DNA from: CADEDV01 sp036383515
GTDB lineage: Bacteria; Bacteroidota; Bacteroidia; Chitinophagales; Chitinophagaceae
DNA length: 53,420 nt
Reading direction: 5' to 3'
Assembly: GCA_036383515.1 (NCBI GenBank)
Contig: DASVOE010000132.1
Location: 1-53,420 of the forward strand
This document shows, piece after piece, positions 8,792 to 16,203 of this stretch. Position 1 is the stretch's first letter, and every line of letters starts with the position of its first letter. The position numbers and the translations under genes were made by a program. The notes under the pieces were generated by a model, which saw only the letters and a program-made list of their open reading frames with translations, was not told the origin of the DNA and did no database searches.

Positions 8792-8799
8792 TACCTTTG
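8792..8799 (+). promoter_or_regulatory. -7 promoter box TACCTTTG for uppS
   Basis: Exact TAnnTTTG match 26 bases before the uppS ATG. Transcription would begin just upstream of, or inside, the hairpin at 8803-8819. Confidence 0.45.
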
Positions 8800-8802
8800 A
8801 GC

Positions 8803-8819
8803 CCCTTATTCAATAAGGG
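8803..8819 (+). promoter_or_regulatory. Leader hairpin before the uppS start codon
   Basis: CCCTTA (8803-8808) pairs with TAAGGG (8814-8819) around a five-base loop. The 3' arm contains the only purine-rich AAGGG stretch in front of the ATG at 8826, so folding would hide the nearest thing to a ribosome-binding site. No T-run follows, so it is not a terminator. Confidence 0.35.
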
Positions 8820-8825
8820 TTCAGC

Positions 8826-9587
8826 ATGTCCCAGCTTTTGGAAAAAATAAATAAAGAACAATTGCCCCGTCATATTGCTATCATTATGGATGGTAATGGA
8901 CGCTGGGCTAAAGAACAGGGACAAGACCGGTTGTACGGCCATTTTCATGGGGTAGAAAGTGTGCGCAATATTGTAGAAGGAAGTGCTGAGCTGGGCATTG
9001 AATACCTGACCCTGTATGCTTTTTCAACCGAAAATTGGGACCGGCCTGAATACGAAGTGATCGGGTTGATGGAATTGCTGGTTAGTACTATACGGAAAGA
9101 AGTCGAAAGCCTGCATAAGAATAATATCAAACTGCATGTAATAGGCGATATGAATATGCTGCCGGACTATGCACGACAGGAATTGAACGAGGCATTGGAG
9201 ATGACCAAAGGCAATACTGGCTTAAACCTGATCATGGCCCTGAGTTATAGTGGCCGGTGGGAATTGCTGAATGCCGTGAAGAATATTGCTTATGAAGTAA
9301 AACAAGGTAAGTTAAATGTGGAAGCGATAGATCAGGATGTGTTGCAACGATACTTATGTACCAGTGGCTTTCCTGATCCTGAATTGATGATAAGAACCAG
9401 TGGCGAATTCCGGATCAGCAATTTTTTGTTGTACCAACTCGCCTATGCAGAACTTTATTTTACCAATGTTCGCTGGCCTGATTTCAGGAAAGAGAACTTA
9501 TATGAAGCGATACTGGATTATCAAAACCGGGAAAGAAGATTTGGTAAGACGAGTGAGCAGGTGTCGCAAGAATCCGTGGGTCAGTAA
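8826..9587 (+). CDS. uppS: Isoprenyl transferase (undecaprenyl diphosphate synthase)
   Basis: This cis-prenyltransferase condenses isopentenyl diphosphate units to make undecaprenyl diphosphate, the lipid carrier for peptidoglycan and surface glycans. The signature HIAIIMDGNGRWAKEQG is at residues 16-32, with the catalytic Asp22 and the NGR diphosphate loop. YAFSTENWDRP and the C-terminal IRTSGEFRISNFLLYQLAY region are also canonical. The length of 253 residues is normal. It has its own -7 box and a leader hairpin. The bamA-skp-skp genes follow after a 215-base gap. Confidence 0.95.
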   Translation: MSQLLEKINKEQLPRHIAIIMDGNGRWAKEQGQDRLYGHFHGVESVRNIVEGSAELGIEYLTLYAFSTENWDRPEYEVIGLMELLVSTIRKEVESLHKNNIKLHVIGDMNMLPDYARQELNEALEMTKGNTGLNLIMALSYSGRWELLNAVKNIAYEVKQGKLNVEAIDQDVLQRYLCTSGFPDPELMIRTSGEFRISNFLLYQLAYAELYFTNVRWPDFRKENLYEAILDYQNRERRFGKTSEQVSQESVGQ

Positions 9588-9802
9588 ACTAATGAGTCAA
9601 TCGGGCCATTGCTTAAAACGTGAATTGATTGACCTTAATGACTACTATGACCCCTTTTCTTTAACAAAGCTTTTCGGTATTTACCGTTAATTTGCCGGCG
9701 GAACAAACTGTTTGACTGGCGATAAACCACAGATAACAAAAGATTTGCATCATTACCCTAACCGCTGAGAAAATTTTTTCTGACTGACCTGAACAATCAA
9801 CC

Positions 9803-12532
9803 ATGCAACGATTTTTATCAAGGATTACTGTTTTTGTATTAACTGCGTTTGTATCCGTACTTACTGTAAATGCACAAGAACCAACAAATCCCACTTCTGT
9901 CGATCCCAAATTATTAGAATGGGAAACAGCCCGCATACCTAAAGAATATATTATTAATAGTATAAGCATTGTCGGGATCCGTCATTTGGATACTTCAATT
10001 GTGCTTTCCATTTCAGGGTTGCAGGTGGGCGATAAATTCATGCATCCCGGCAATGATATTTTTGCCAAAGCCATTGCTAATTTGTGGAGGCAAAAATTGT
10101 TTTCCAACGTTCAAATATTCATCACCAAAATTGAGGATGATAAAGTAGGCATCGAGATCAACCTGCAGGAAAGACCCCGCCTGGGAAATTTTAAATTCAT
10201 TGGTCCCAAAAAATCAGAAGCAGAAGAGTTGCAGACAAAGATGGCGCTGGCAAAGCAGACCATTATTACAGAGAACATGCGCCGGAATATTATTGAAGCA
10301 GGTACTAAGTTTTATCGTGAAAAGGGATACCAGAATGTATCGGTTCGGATTGAAGAGAAGGATGACCCCACCTTTGCTAATTCAAAAGCATTGACGATCT
10401 ATATTGATAAAGGTGAAAAGATCCGCATCAATGATGTGAATTTTTATGGTAACCAGAACATTGACGGCTTGCGATTGAAGAAGCAAATGAAAGGTACCAA
10501 AGAAAAAAGCCGCTTTACACTGCATCCGGCATCTGATACCAGCCGTTTTGGAATCAAAGAAAAATATTCTTTCAGCCAGTATACAAAAGATTGGGGCTTT
10601 CTTACCCTAAGCAAGACAAAAAAATTAGTGGATCCTTATTTCAGGTTCAAACTTTTTAGTGGAGCTAAGTTCGACCCCAAAAAATTTGAAGAGGACAGGG
10701 AAAAGATATTGAACTACTACAATGCCCAGGGATACCGGGATGCGCAGATCGCAGACACGGCGATTTACCCCAGTAAAAATGGCAACCTGAATATTGATTT
10801 AAAAATAGAAGAGGGAAGACGATATTATTTTGGCAATATCACCTGGAAGGGCAATTCAAAATATCCTGATTCTATTCTCAACGTGGTACTAGGCATTCAA
10901 AAAGGAGATATTTATAATATTGACATTTTGAATAAAAGATTAGGCAAGCAATTAACACAGGAAGGTGGTGATATCAGCGGCTTATATATGGATGATGGTT
11001 ATTTATTTTTCCAGGTAGAACCGGTAGAAACTGCAGTATATAATGACACCATTGACCATGAAATAAGAATAAAAGAAGGTCCGCAGGCAAGGATCAAAAA
11101 TGTTACTATTGCAGGTAATGAAAAAACAAAAGATTATGTGATCCGTCGTGAACTAAGAACGGTTCCGGGTGAATTGTTCAGCCGTTCTGACTTGATCCGT
11201 TCACAAAGAGAGTTGGGCAATTTGCAATATTTCAACCAGGAAACAATCAATCCGGGCGTTGTTCCGAATGCTGATGATGGCACCGTTGATATCAACTGGA
11301 AACTGGAAGAAAAATCATCTGACCAGTTAGAATTATCTGCTGGTTGGGGTGGTGGAGTAGGATTAACAGGAACATTAGGTGTTACGTTTAATAATTTTTC
11401 TATCCGCAATATCACCAAGCGTTCTGCATGGGATCCATTGCCTACCGGTGATGGTCAGAAATTAAGCTTGCGGGTTCAATCCAATGGAGCAGCTTATCGT
11501 TCGTATAGTTTTTCTTTTACAGAACCCTGGCTGGGAGGTAAAAAAAGAAATTCGCTTACCATTGGTATCAACAACAGCAAATACTCCAATGCGTTTAATC
11601 AATATGGACAAATAGATCGTAAAAGATCAGATACCAATTACCTGAAAACAAGTGGTCTTACGCTGGCATTAGGTAAGCAATTGAAATGGCCGGATGATTA
11701 TTTCAGCCTGGTTTTCTCGCTGAACTTTACGCAATACAAATTGCGCAACTATCCCATCTTTGATCAAAACTTCAGGAATGGTACTTCCAATAATGTTAGT
11801 TTTAAAATTGCCTTACAGCGTTCTTCCGTATTCAACCCTATCTATCCAACAAGCGGATCAAGTTTCCTGACGAGTGTACAGTTGACACCGCCGTATTCAT
11901 TATTGAACAAGAATCTTGTTAACTCCAGCAATCCTTATAAAACGCCTGAATATCATAAATGGCGTTTCAATGCAGAGTGGTATGTTCCTATCGGCAAACC
12001 ATTGGGTGCTGATAAAACCCGCCAGTTTGTATTGAAGATGGCTGCCAAGTATGGTTTTATGGGTCGCTATAACCGCAAGCTGGAATATTCACCATTCGAA
12101 CGGTTCCAGGTGGGTGATGCAGGATTGACCAATAATTTTGGGTTGCTAGGATATGATATCATTGCACATCGTGGTTACCCGGTTTATCAGTCATCTGATC
12201 CCACAGTAAATCCTGATCAGCAAAATGCAACGCAGTTCTTTACTATTTTTAATAAATACCAGTTAGAAATGCGTTTCCCGCTGGTCACCAACCCAAGCAG
12301 CACTATCTATGCATTGACCTTCTTTGAAGCGGCAAATGGCTGGTATAATTATAAAGATTATAATCCTTTCCGTTTGCGTCGTAGTGTGGGTGTAGGTATG
12401 CGTTTCTTCCTGCCGATGTTTGGATTGCTCGGTTTTGATTATGGAGTTGGGTTAGATCGTATTCAACCAGGGCAATCAGGATTTAAGGGAGCATCCCGAT
12501 TCACCTTTATGTTGGGCTTTGAACCGGAATAA
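9803..12532 (+). CDS. bamA: Outer-membrane protein assembly factor BamA
   Basis: The central outer-membrane insertase for beta-barrel proteins. The 909-residue protein starts with a signal peptide (MQRFLSRITVFVLTAFVSV ending near NAQ). A chain of POTRA repeats follows up to about residue 500; repeat starts are seen at YIINSISIVGIRHLD, GNFKFIGPKK, IRINDVNFYGNQNID, YYFGNITWKGNSKYP and ARIKNVTIAGNEKTK, giving five. The C-terminal barrel begins near SDQLELSAGWGGG. The loop motif HRGYP near residue 795 matches the Omp85 VRGF element. The segment between the third and fourth POTRA domains is longer than in E. coli, which is usual in this phylum. The two skp genes follow immediately. Confidence 0.95.
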   Translation: MQRFLSRITVFVLTAFVSVLTVNAQEPTNPTSVDPKLLEWETARIPKEYIINSISIVGIRHLDTSIVLSISGLQVGDKFMHPGNDIFAKAIANLWRQKLFSNVQIFITKIEDDKVGIEINLQERPRLGNFKFIGPKKSEAEELQTKMALAKQTIITENMRRNIIEAGTKFYREKGYQNVSVRIEEKDDPTFANSKALTIYIDKGEKIRINDVNFYGNQNIDGLRLKKQMKGTKEKSRFTLHPASDTSRFGIKEKYSFSQYTKDWGFLTLSKTKKLVDPYFRFKLFSGAKFDPKKFEEDREKILNYYNAQGYRDAQIADTAIYPSKNGNLNIDLKIEEGRRYYFGNITWKGNSKYPDSILNVVLGIQKGDIYNIDILNKRLGKQLTQEGGDISGLYMDDGYLFFQVEPVETAVYNDTIDHEIRIKEGPQARIKNVTIAGNEKTKDYVIRRELRTVPGELFSRSDLIRSQRELGNLQYFNQETINPGVVPNADDGTVDINWKLEEKSSDQLELSAGWGGGVGLTGTLGVTFNNFSIRNITKRSAWDPLPTGDGQKLSLRVQSNGAAYRSYSFSFTEPWLGGKKRNSLTIGINNSKYSNAFNQYGQIDRKRSDTNYLKTSGLTLALGKQLKWPDDYFSLVFSLNFTQYKLRNYPIFDQNFRNGTSNNVSFKIALQRSSVFNPIYPTSGSSFLTSVQLTPPYSLLNKNLVNSSNPYKTPEYHKWRFNAEWYVPIGKPLGADKTRQFVLKMAAKYGFMGRYNRKLEYSPFERFQVGDAGLTNNFGLLGYDIIAHRGYPVYQSSDPTVNPDQQNATQFFTIFNKYQLEMRFPLVTNPSSTIYALTFFEAANGWYNYKDYNPFRLRRSVGVGMRFFLPMFGLLGFDYGVGLDRIQPGQSGFKGASRFTFMLGFEPE

Positions 12533-12606
12533 GAATGTTATCAATCAGCAATACAATCAATCATTATTAACAGCAGTTCATTTTCATAACCAATAAACTT
12601 ATTGAA

Positions 12607-13119
12607 ATGAAAAAGATGTTCTTTATCGTTTGCCTGCTCGGATTTAGCATGGCAGGATTTTCTCAGAAATATGCCATCATAGATACCCGGTATATCCTGG
12701 ATAAAATGCCCGAATACAAACAGGCACAAAAACAACTGGATGATGTGGCAGCAGAATGGCAAAAAGATATTGATGGAAAACAATCCGGATTGGATAAGAT
12801 GTACAAAGACTTTGAGGCTGAGCAGGTAATGCTGAGTGATGAACTGAAAAAGAAGCGGGAGGACCAGCTTTTTGCAAAAGAAAAGGAGTTAAGAGACCTG
12901 CAGCGTAAACGTTTTGGTTTTGAAGGCGACCTCTTTAAAAAAAGACAGGAACTGATAAAACCCATACAGGACAAGGTTTATAACTCTGTTCAGAAATTAT
13001 CGGTGCAGCGGGGCTACGATTTTGTGCTCGATAAAAGTGAGGGAATTACCATTATCTTTGCCGACCCCAAACTGGACAAGAGTGAAGATGTACTGAGAGA
13101 CCTGGGAGTAAAAAATTAA
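12607..13119 (+). CDS. OmpH/Skp family periplasmic chaperone (first copy)
   Basis: A 170-residue periplasmic protein with a signal peptide (MKKMFFIVCLLGFSMAGFSQ) followed by KYAIIDTRYILDKMPEYKQA, the start of the Skp/OmpH fold. The centre is a long charged coiled coil (about residues 40-125, rich in K, E, D, Q), and the C-terminal VQRGYDFVLDKSEGITIIF closes the body domain. Skp holds unfolded outer-membrane proteins on their way to BamA. The gene lies 74 bases downstream of bamA, with a paralogue right after it. Confidence 0.9.
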   Translation: MKKMFFIVCLLGFSMAGFSQKYAIIDTRYILDKMPEYKQAQKQLDDVAAEWQKDIDGKQSGLDKMYKDFEAEQVMLSDELKKKREDQLFAKEKELRDLQRKRFGFEGDLFKKRQELIKPIQDKVYNSVQKLSVQRGYDFVLDKSEGITIIFADPKLDKSEDVLRDLGVKN

Positions 13120-13267
13120 TCCTTCTTCTTTCAGCAGGCGCTGAAATTATCGGGATGTTAAAAAAAGTTTACACGAGACAACCAAACATATTTAAACTCA
13201 ATCTTTAAAAAGCAAATAAGAAACACCCGGATTGCGGTGGTCAATTGAAAAGTCAAAAAAAACACTC

Positions 13268-13831
13268 ATGAAAAAATTGAAAGTATTAGCAGTAGTGGCG
13301 GTGATGATGATAGCAGCCAATGCTTCTGCCCAAACAAAGATCGCTTACATCCGTATTGATGATATAGTAGGACTGATGCCAGAATTGGGCCCCACTAAAA
13401 TAAATATGGATACAGTGGGACAAAAATTCATACAAGATTCAATATTACCACGTATCACTTACGTTCAAAGTGAGTACCAGGCAAAATTGATCCAGTATGC
13501 CGATACTACAAAACCAAAAGGATTAAGAGACCAGATATTAAAAGATCTGCAAGCGTATAAAGATGAATTGGATGGTGCTGAATCATTAGTACAACAGGTA
13601 CAGCAATTCAAACAACAGGAGTTACTGAAACCTTACTATGCAAAAGCAAAGAAAGCCATTGATGCAGTTGCAAAGAAAAAAGGATATAGTCATGTAGTGA
13701 ATACCGATATATTCTTGCTAGCTCCTGAAGCAGATGATATTTCAATGTCGGTGCTGGCCGAGCTGGGTATTAAACTACCTGCTCAAAATCAGCCTGCAGG
13801 TAATAAGCCTGCTGTCAAGACTGGCAATTAA
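13268..13831 (+). CDS. OmpH/Skp family periplasmic chaperone (second copy)
   Basis: A 187-residue paralogue of the preceding gene. The signal peptide is MKKLKVLAVVAVMMIAANASAQ, followed by TKIAYIRIDDIVGLMPELG, a central helical region (about residues 55-130), and VAKKKGYSHVVNTD near the end. The tail after residue 170 is proline-rich and low in complexity. An upstream TTG (13232) keeps the frame open but would push the signal peptide inward, so the ATG at 13268 is preferred. The pair of skp-type genes after bamA is a usual arrangement in Bacteroidota. A strong terminator follows the stop codon. Confidence 0.9.
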   Translation: MKKLKVLAVVAVMMIAANASAQTKIAYIRIDDIVGLMPELGPTKINMDTVGQKFIQDSILPRITYVQSEYQAKLIQYADTTKPKGLRDQILKDLQAYKDELDGAESLVQQVQQFKQQELLKPYYAKAKKAIDAVAKKKGYSHVVNTDIFLLAPEADDISMSVLAELGIKLPAQNQPAGNKPAVKTGN

Positions 13832-13852
13832 TCTGCACGTTCAAAATTTTAT

Positions 13853-13885
13853 AACCCTGTTTCTCAATAGAGACAGGGTTTTTTA
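13853..13885 (+). terminator. Intrinsic terminator after the skp pair
   Basis: A 12-bp stem (AACCCTGTTTCT at 13853-13864 with AGAGACAGGGTT at 13869-13880, one G-T pair) around a four-base loop is followed by TTTTATTA. It ends the bamA-skp-skp transcript 20 bases after the second skp stop. Confidence 0.88.
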
Positions 13886-13911
13886 TTATCCGGATAAATG
13901 GTTGCCCTTCT

Positions 13912-13919
13912 TAAATTTG
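13912..13919 (+). promoter_or_regulatory. -7 box TAAATTTG abutting the murI start codon
   Basis: Exact TAnnTTTG match ending only three bases before the murI ATG. If this is the promoter, the transcript starts at or within a few bases of the ATG, giving a leaderless mRNA. The strong terminator just upstream means murI needs its own promoter in this short interval. Confidence 0.5.
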
Positions 13920-13922
13920 TAT

Positions 13923-14756
13923 ATGGCTTCACAAAATCCTATCGGTGTTTTTGATTCCGGGTATGGTGGGTTGACGGTGTTGAAAGAAATAATCAATAAG
14001 CTTCCGCAATATGATTACTTATACTTAGGTGATAATGCAAGAGCTCCGTATGGCAACCGGTCGTTTGATACGGTTTATCAGTATACGCTTCAATGTGTGG
14101 AATGGTTTTTTGAGCAGGGATGTTCACTGGTGATACTGGCCTGTAATACGGCATCAGCAAAAGCACTCCGAACCATTCAGCAAAACGATCTTCCAAAAAT
14201 AGCACCCGACAAAAGAGTATTGGGGGTGATACGACCAACAACAGAGATCATAGGCAATTTTTCAGAAACAAAGAATGTAGGTATTCTCGCTACGAATGGA
14301 ACGGTGGCTTCGGGTTCCTATCCTGTTGAGATCAATAAATTTTTCCCCGACCTCAGGGTTTACCAGGAAGCTTGTCCTATGTGGGTGCCGCTTGTGGAGA
14401 ATAATGAATATGAAGGACACGGAGCCGATTTTTTTATAAAGAAACACCTGCACAACATATTTGAAAAAGGGAAAATAATCGATGTGTTGCTGCTGGCCTG
14501 CACGCATTATCCTTTACTGAAAAAGAAAATAGAAGAATATGTACCCATCGGGGTAAAATTGATTTCGCAAGGGGAAATTGTGGCCAAAAGCCTTGTTGAC
14601 TATTTACAGCGGCATCCTGAAATAGAGATCCTTTGCAGTAAGAACCGGCAACGGGAATTTTACACTACCGATTCCACAGAAGATTTTGACAGCCATGCCA
14701 CTACTTTTTTTGGAGAGGCGGTTATTTCCAAACATGTAGAGTTACGGCTTCAATAA
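13923..14756 (+). CDS. murI: Glutamate racemase
   Basis: This cofactor-independent enzyme converts L-glutamate to D-glutamate for peptidoglycan. The 277-residue protein begins MASQNPIGVFDSGYGGLTVL, with Asp11-Ser12 in the substrate site. The two catalytic cysteines are Cys74 in LACNTASA and Cys193 in LLACTHYPLL. LGDNARAPYGNRS is also typical. The frame is open far upstream, into the previous gene, but the ATG at 13923 matches the family start and lies beyond the terminator. It closes the envelope-biogenesis block. Confidence 0.94.
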   Translation: MASQNPIGVFDSGYGGLTVLKEIINKLPQYDYLYLGDNARAPYGNRSFDTVYQYTLQCVEWFFEQGCSLVILACNTASAKALRTIQQNDLPKIAPDKRVLGVIRPTTEIIGNFSETKNVGILATNGTVASGSYPVEINKFFPDLRVYQEACPMWVPLVENNEYEGHGADFFIKKHLHNIFEKGKIIDVLLLACTHYPLLKKKIEEYVPIGVKLISQGEIVAKSLVDYLQRHPEIEILCSKNRQREFYTTDSTEDFDSHATTFFGEAVISKHVELRLQ

Positions 14757-14784
14757 ATTGATGATCAGGGAACTGGAACCTGGG

Positions 14785-14802
14785 ACCCGATAGCTACCGG
14801 GT
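14785..14802. repeat. Imperfect palindrome ACCCGATAGCTACCGGGT
   Basis: An 18-base near-palindrome centred on TAGCTA, with one symmetric A/C mismatch pair. I recall related palindromes (CCCGATAGCTATCGGG) as frequent intergenic elements in Bacteroidota genomes, so this may be one copy of a dispersed family. There is no T-run, so it is not a classic terminator of murI. Confidence 0.35.
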
Positions 14803-14886
14803 GTGACAACTAAAGCATCATGAAGGCGGGGACGCCGGCCTGCAAATTTTCTCTTCTTATCTATCTCAGTTATGCCCTTGTTCCCC

Positions 14887-14894
14887 TACCTTTG
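14887..14894 (+). promoter_or_regulatory. -7 promoter box TACCTTTG for rpmH
   Basis: Exact TAnnTTTG match giving a predicted leader of about 105 bases before rpmH. The leader contains a GGTCCG/CGGACC stem-loop (14947-14969) that could play a role in ribosomal-protein autoregulation; that role is a guess. Confidence 0.45.
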
Positions 14895-15005
14895 CCGTCC
14901 TTTCACAAACGGTGGATGTGGTGATCTGCCGGTGAACCTGAACCCTGGTCCGTTGTTCTCCTCCGGACCGTCCATGATTTTAAAAAGTGAAAAAGAAAAA
15001 TAATT

Positions 15006-15161
15006 ATGAAACGTACATTTCAACCTCATAACAAACGCCGTAAATCAGTGCATGGTTTTCGTAAGCGTATGCAAACAGCAAATGGTCGCAAAGTTTTAGC
15101 CAGCCGCCGTGCAAAAGGCCGCAGGAAACTGACTGTTTCTGATGAGAGTAAACTAAAGTAA
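15006..15161 (+). CDS. rpmH: 50S ribosomal protein L34
   Basis: A 51-residue, highly basic ribosomal protein. It begins MKRTFQPHNKRRKSVHGF and continues with FRKRM, NGRKVLASRRAKGR and RKLTV, the canonical L34 pattern. It has the usual place at the head of rpmH-rnpA-yidD. The start ATG follows an A-rich tract with no strong Shine-Dalgarno sequence. Confidence 0.97.
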   Translation: MKRTFQPHNKRRKSVHGFRKRMQTANGRKVLASRRAKGRRKLTVSDESKLK

Positions 15162-15205
15162 TACTTCCGCCTCAGTAAAGGAGGCTTACAAGCGATTATA
15201 CTTTG

Positions 15206-15230
15206 AATAGCCCCGCAAGTGGGCTATTTT
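15206..15230 (+). terminator. Hairpin between rpmH and rnpA
   Basis: AATAGCCC (15206-15213) pairs with GGGCTATT (15221-15228), followed by TT. The stem is 8 bp with a short T-run, so it is a weak terminator or attenuator. It would let most transcripts stop after rpmH and lower rnpA expression. Confidence 0.55.
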
Positions 15231-15266
15231 AGTTTCTCAAAATATCGGTGTAAATCTGCACCACCT

Positions 15267-15674
15267 GTGGCAAAACAATTCACACTTGGAAAAGATGAAC
15301 GGCTCAAAAGCCGGAAAGCTATTGAACAATTGTTCAAAGAGGGCAAACGATTTACCGTTTCACCATTCCGGGTATATTATTTATTGATAGCCGGTACTCA
15401 AACACAACGATTACAATTTGGGATAGGTGTGTCGGCAAAGAACTTTAAAAAAGCAGTTGACCGGAATAAAGTAAAGCGACTAACAAGAGAAGCGTACCGG
15501 TTACAAAAAAACTTATTGCAGGATCAGCTAAAAAAGAAAAATAGAGGATTGCATCTTTTCCTGATCTATACCATCAATGAACTTCCTGATTACAAATTGG
15601 TAAATGATAAAGTGGATTTAATTTTGAAAAAGCTTAGCAGGCTGATTGATGAAAACAATACTTCAAATTCTTAG
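15267..15674 (+). CDS. rnpA: Ribonuclease P protein component
   Basis: The protein subunit of RNase P, which helps the catalytic RNA mature tRNA 5' ends. The family signature is visible as NRVKRLTRE-like NKVKRLTREAYR near residue 73, preceded by FGIGVSAKNFKKAVDR. No ATG precedes the conserved region. The GTG at 15267 (giving MAKQFTLGKDERLKSR) matches the family start, whereas an earlier in-frame GTG at 15219 lies inside the rpmH-rnpA hairpin and is less likely. With this start the length is 135 residues, as expected. The stop overlaps the start of yidD by 26 bases. Confidence 0.92.
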   Translation: MAKQFTLGKDERLKSRKAIEQLFKEGKRFTVSPFRVYYLLIAGTQTQRLQFGIGVSAKNFKKAVDRNKVKRLTREAYRLQKNLLQDQLKKKNRGLHLFLIYTINELPDYKLVNDKVDLILKKLSRLIDENNTSNS

Positions 15675-15879
15675 TCTTCCTTTTATCGCCCTGATAAAAA
15701 TTTACCAGTTGATCATTTCTCCTTGGTTCGGACCGAAATGCCGATACACTCCCACCTGTTCACACTATGCGGTGGAGGCATTAAAAAAACATGGGTTGCT
15801 GAAAGGAATGTGGTTATCTGTCAAAAGAATAAGCCGTTGTCATCCCTGGGGTGGCAGCGGGTATGATCCTGTTCCATAG
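15649..15879 (+). CDS. yidD: Membrane protein insertion efficiency factor YidD
   Basis: A 76-residue membrane-associated protein that supports YidC-dependent insertion. The signature is clear: ISPWFGPKCRYTPTCSHYAVEAL with three conserved cysteines in total (given here in two parts: ISPWFGPKCRY and TPTCSHYAVEAL), then RCHPWGGSGYDPVP at the end. It starts inside the end of rnpA, so translation is probably coupled. The usual next gene, yidC, is not in this window. Confidence 0.95.
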   Translation: MKTILQILSLPFIALIKIYQLIISPWFGPKCRYTPTCSHYAVEALKKHGLLKGMWLSVKRISRCHPWGGSGYDPVP

Positions 15880-16203
15880 TAATGGAGCAGCACATAATTT
15901 TTTTGGAGCAGATAATATGCAACCACCAACACTTAAAAAAGTAATCAAACAAAAAGCATTCATCAGCTAATCGCCGCTGCTTTTATTTTTGCCTCGGTTG
16001 CCCGGCATTGTAATACGAGTTACAAAAATGCAAATGATCAAAAGTTTATAAAAAATCCTGTTTGCAACAGGATTTTTTTAATGATCGGTATGTAACAAAC
16101 GACAGTTATTTTGATGTATGATTCTATTTTACAACTTGCATAAAAACGCACTGCATTTTACAAGCAAATAATTGTAATTTTCCTTACCAAAAATTAACTG
16201 CAA
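15880..16203. other. Intergenic gap between yidD and the first SusC gene
   Basis: About 320 bases. The only clear element is the terminator at 16051-16080. A 17-codon frame starting at 15917 after a GGAG is too short to call. The final 120 bases, which must contain the SusC promoter, hold only a near-match TAATTTTC to the -7 box. Confidence 0.6.
16051..16080 (+). terminator. Strong intrinsic terminator
   Basis: A perfect 12-bp stem (AAAAATCCTGTT with AACAGGATTTTT) with a three-base loop and a T-rich 3' end. It probably ends the rpmH-rnpA-yidD transcript, about 170 bases after yidD. Confidence 0.85.

Noticed and set aside
9400..9690. 96-codon plus-strand frame overlapping the end of uppS
   Set aside because: Out-of-frame shadow of uppS that runs into the intergenic gap, with no family resemblance.
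15917..15970. 17-codon frame after yidD with a GGAG upstream
   Set aside because: Too short to support without conservation data, with no promoter box.
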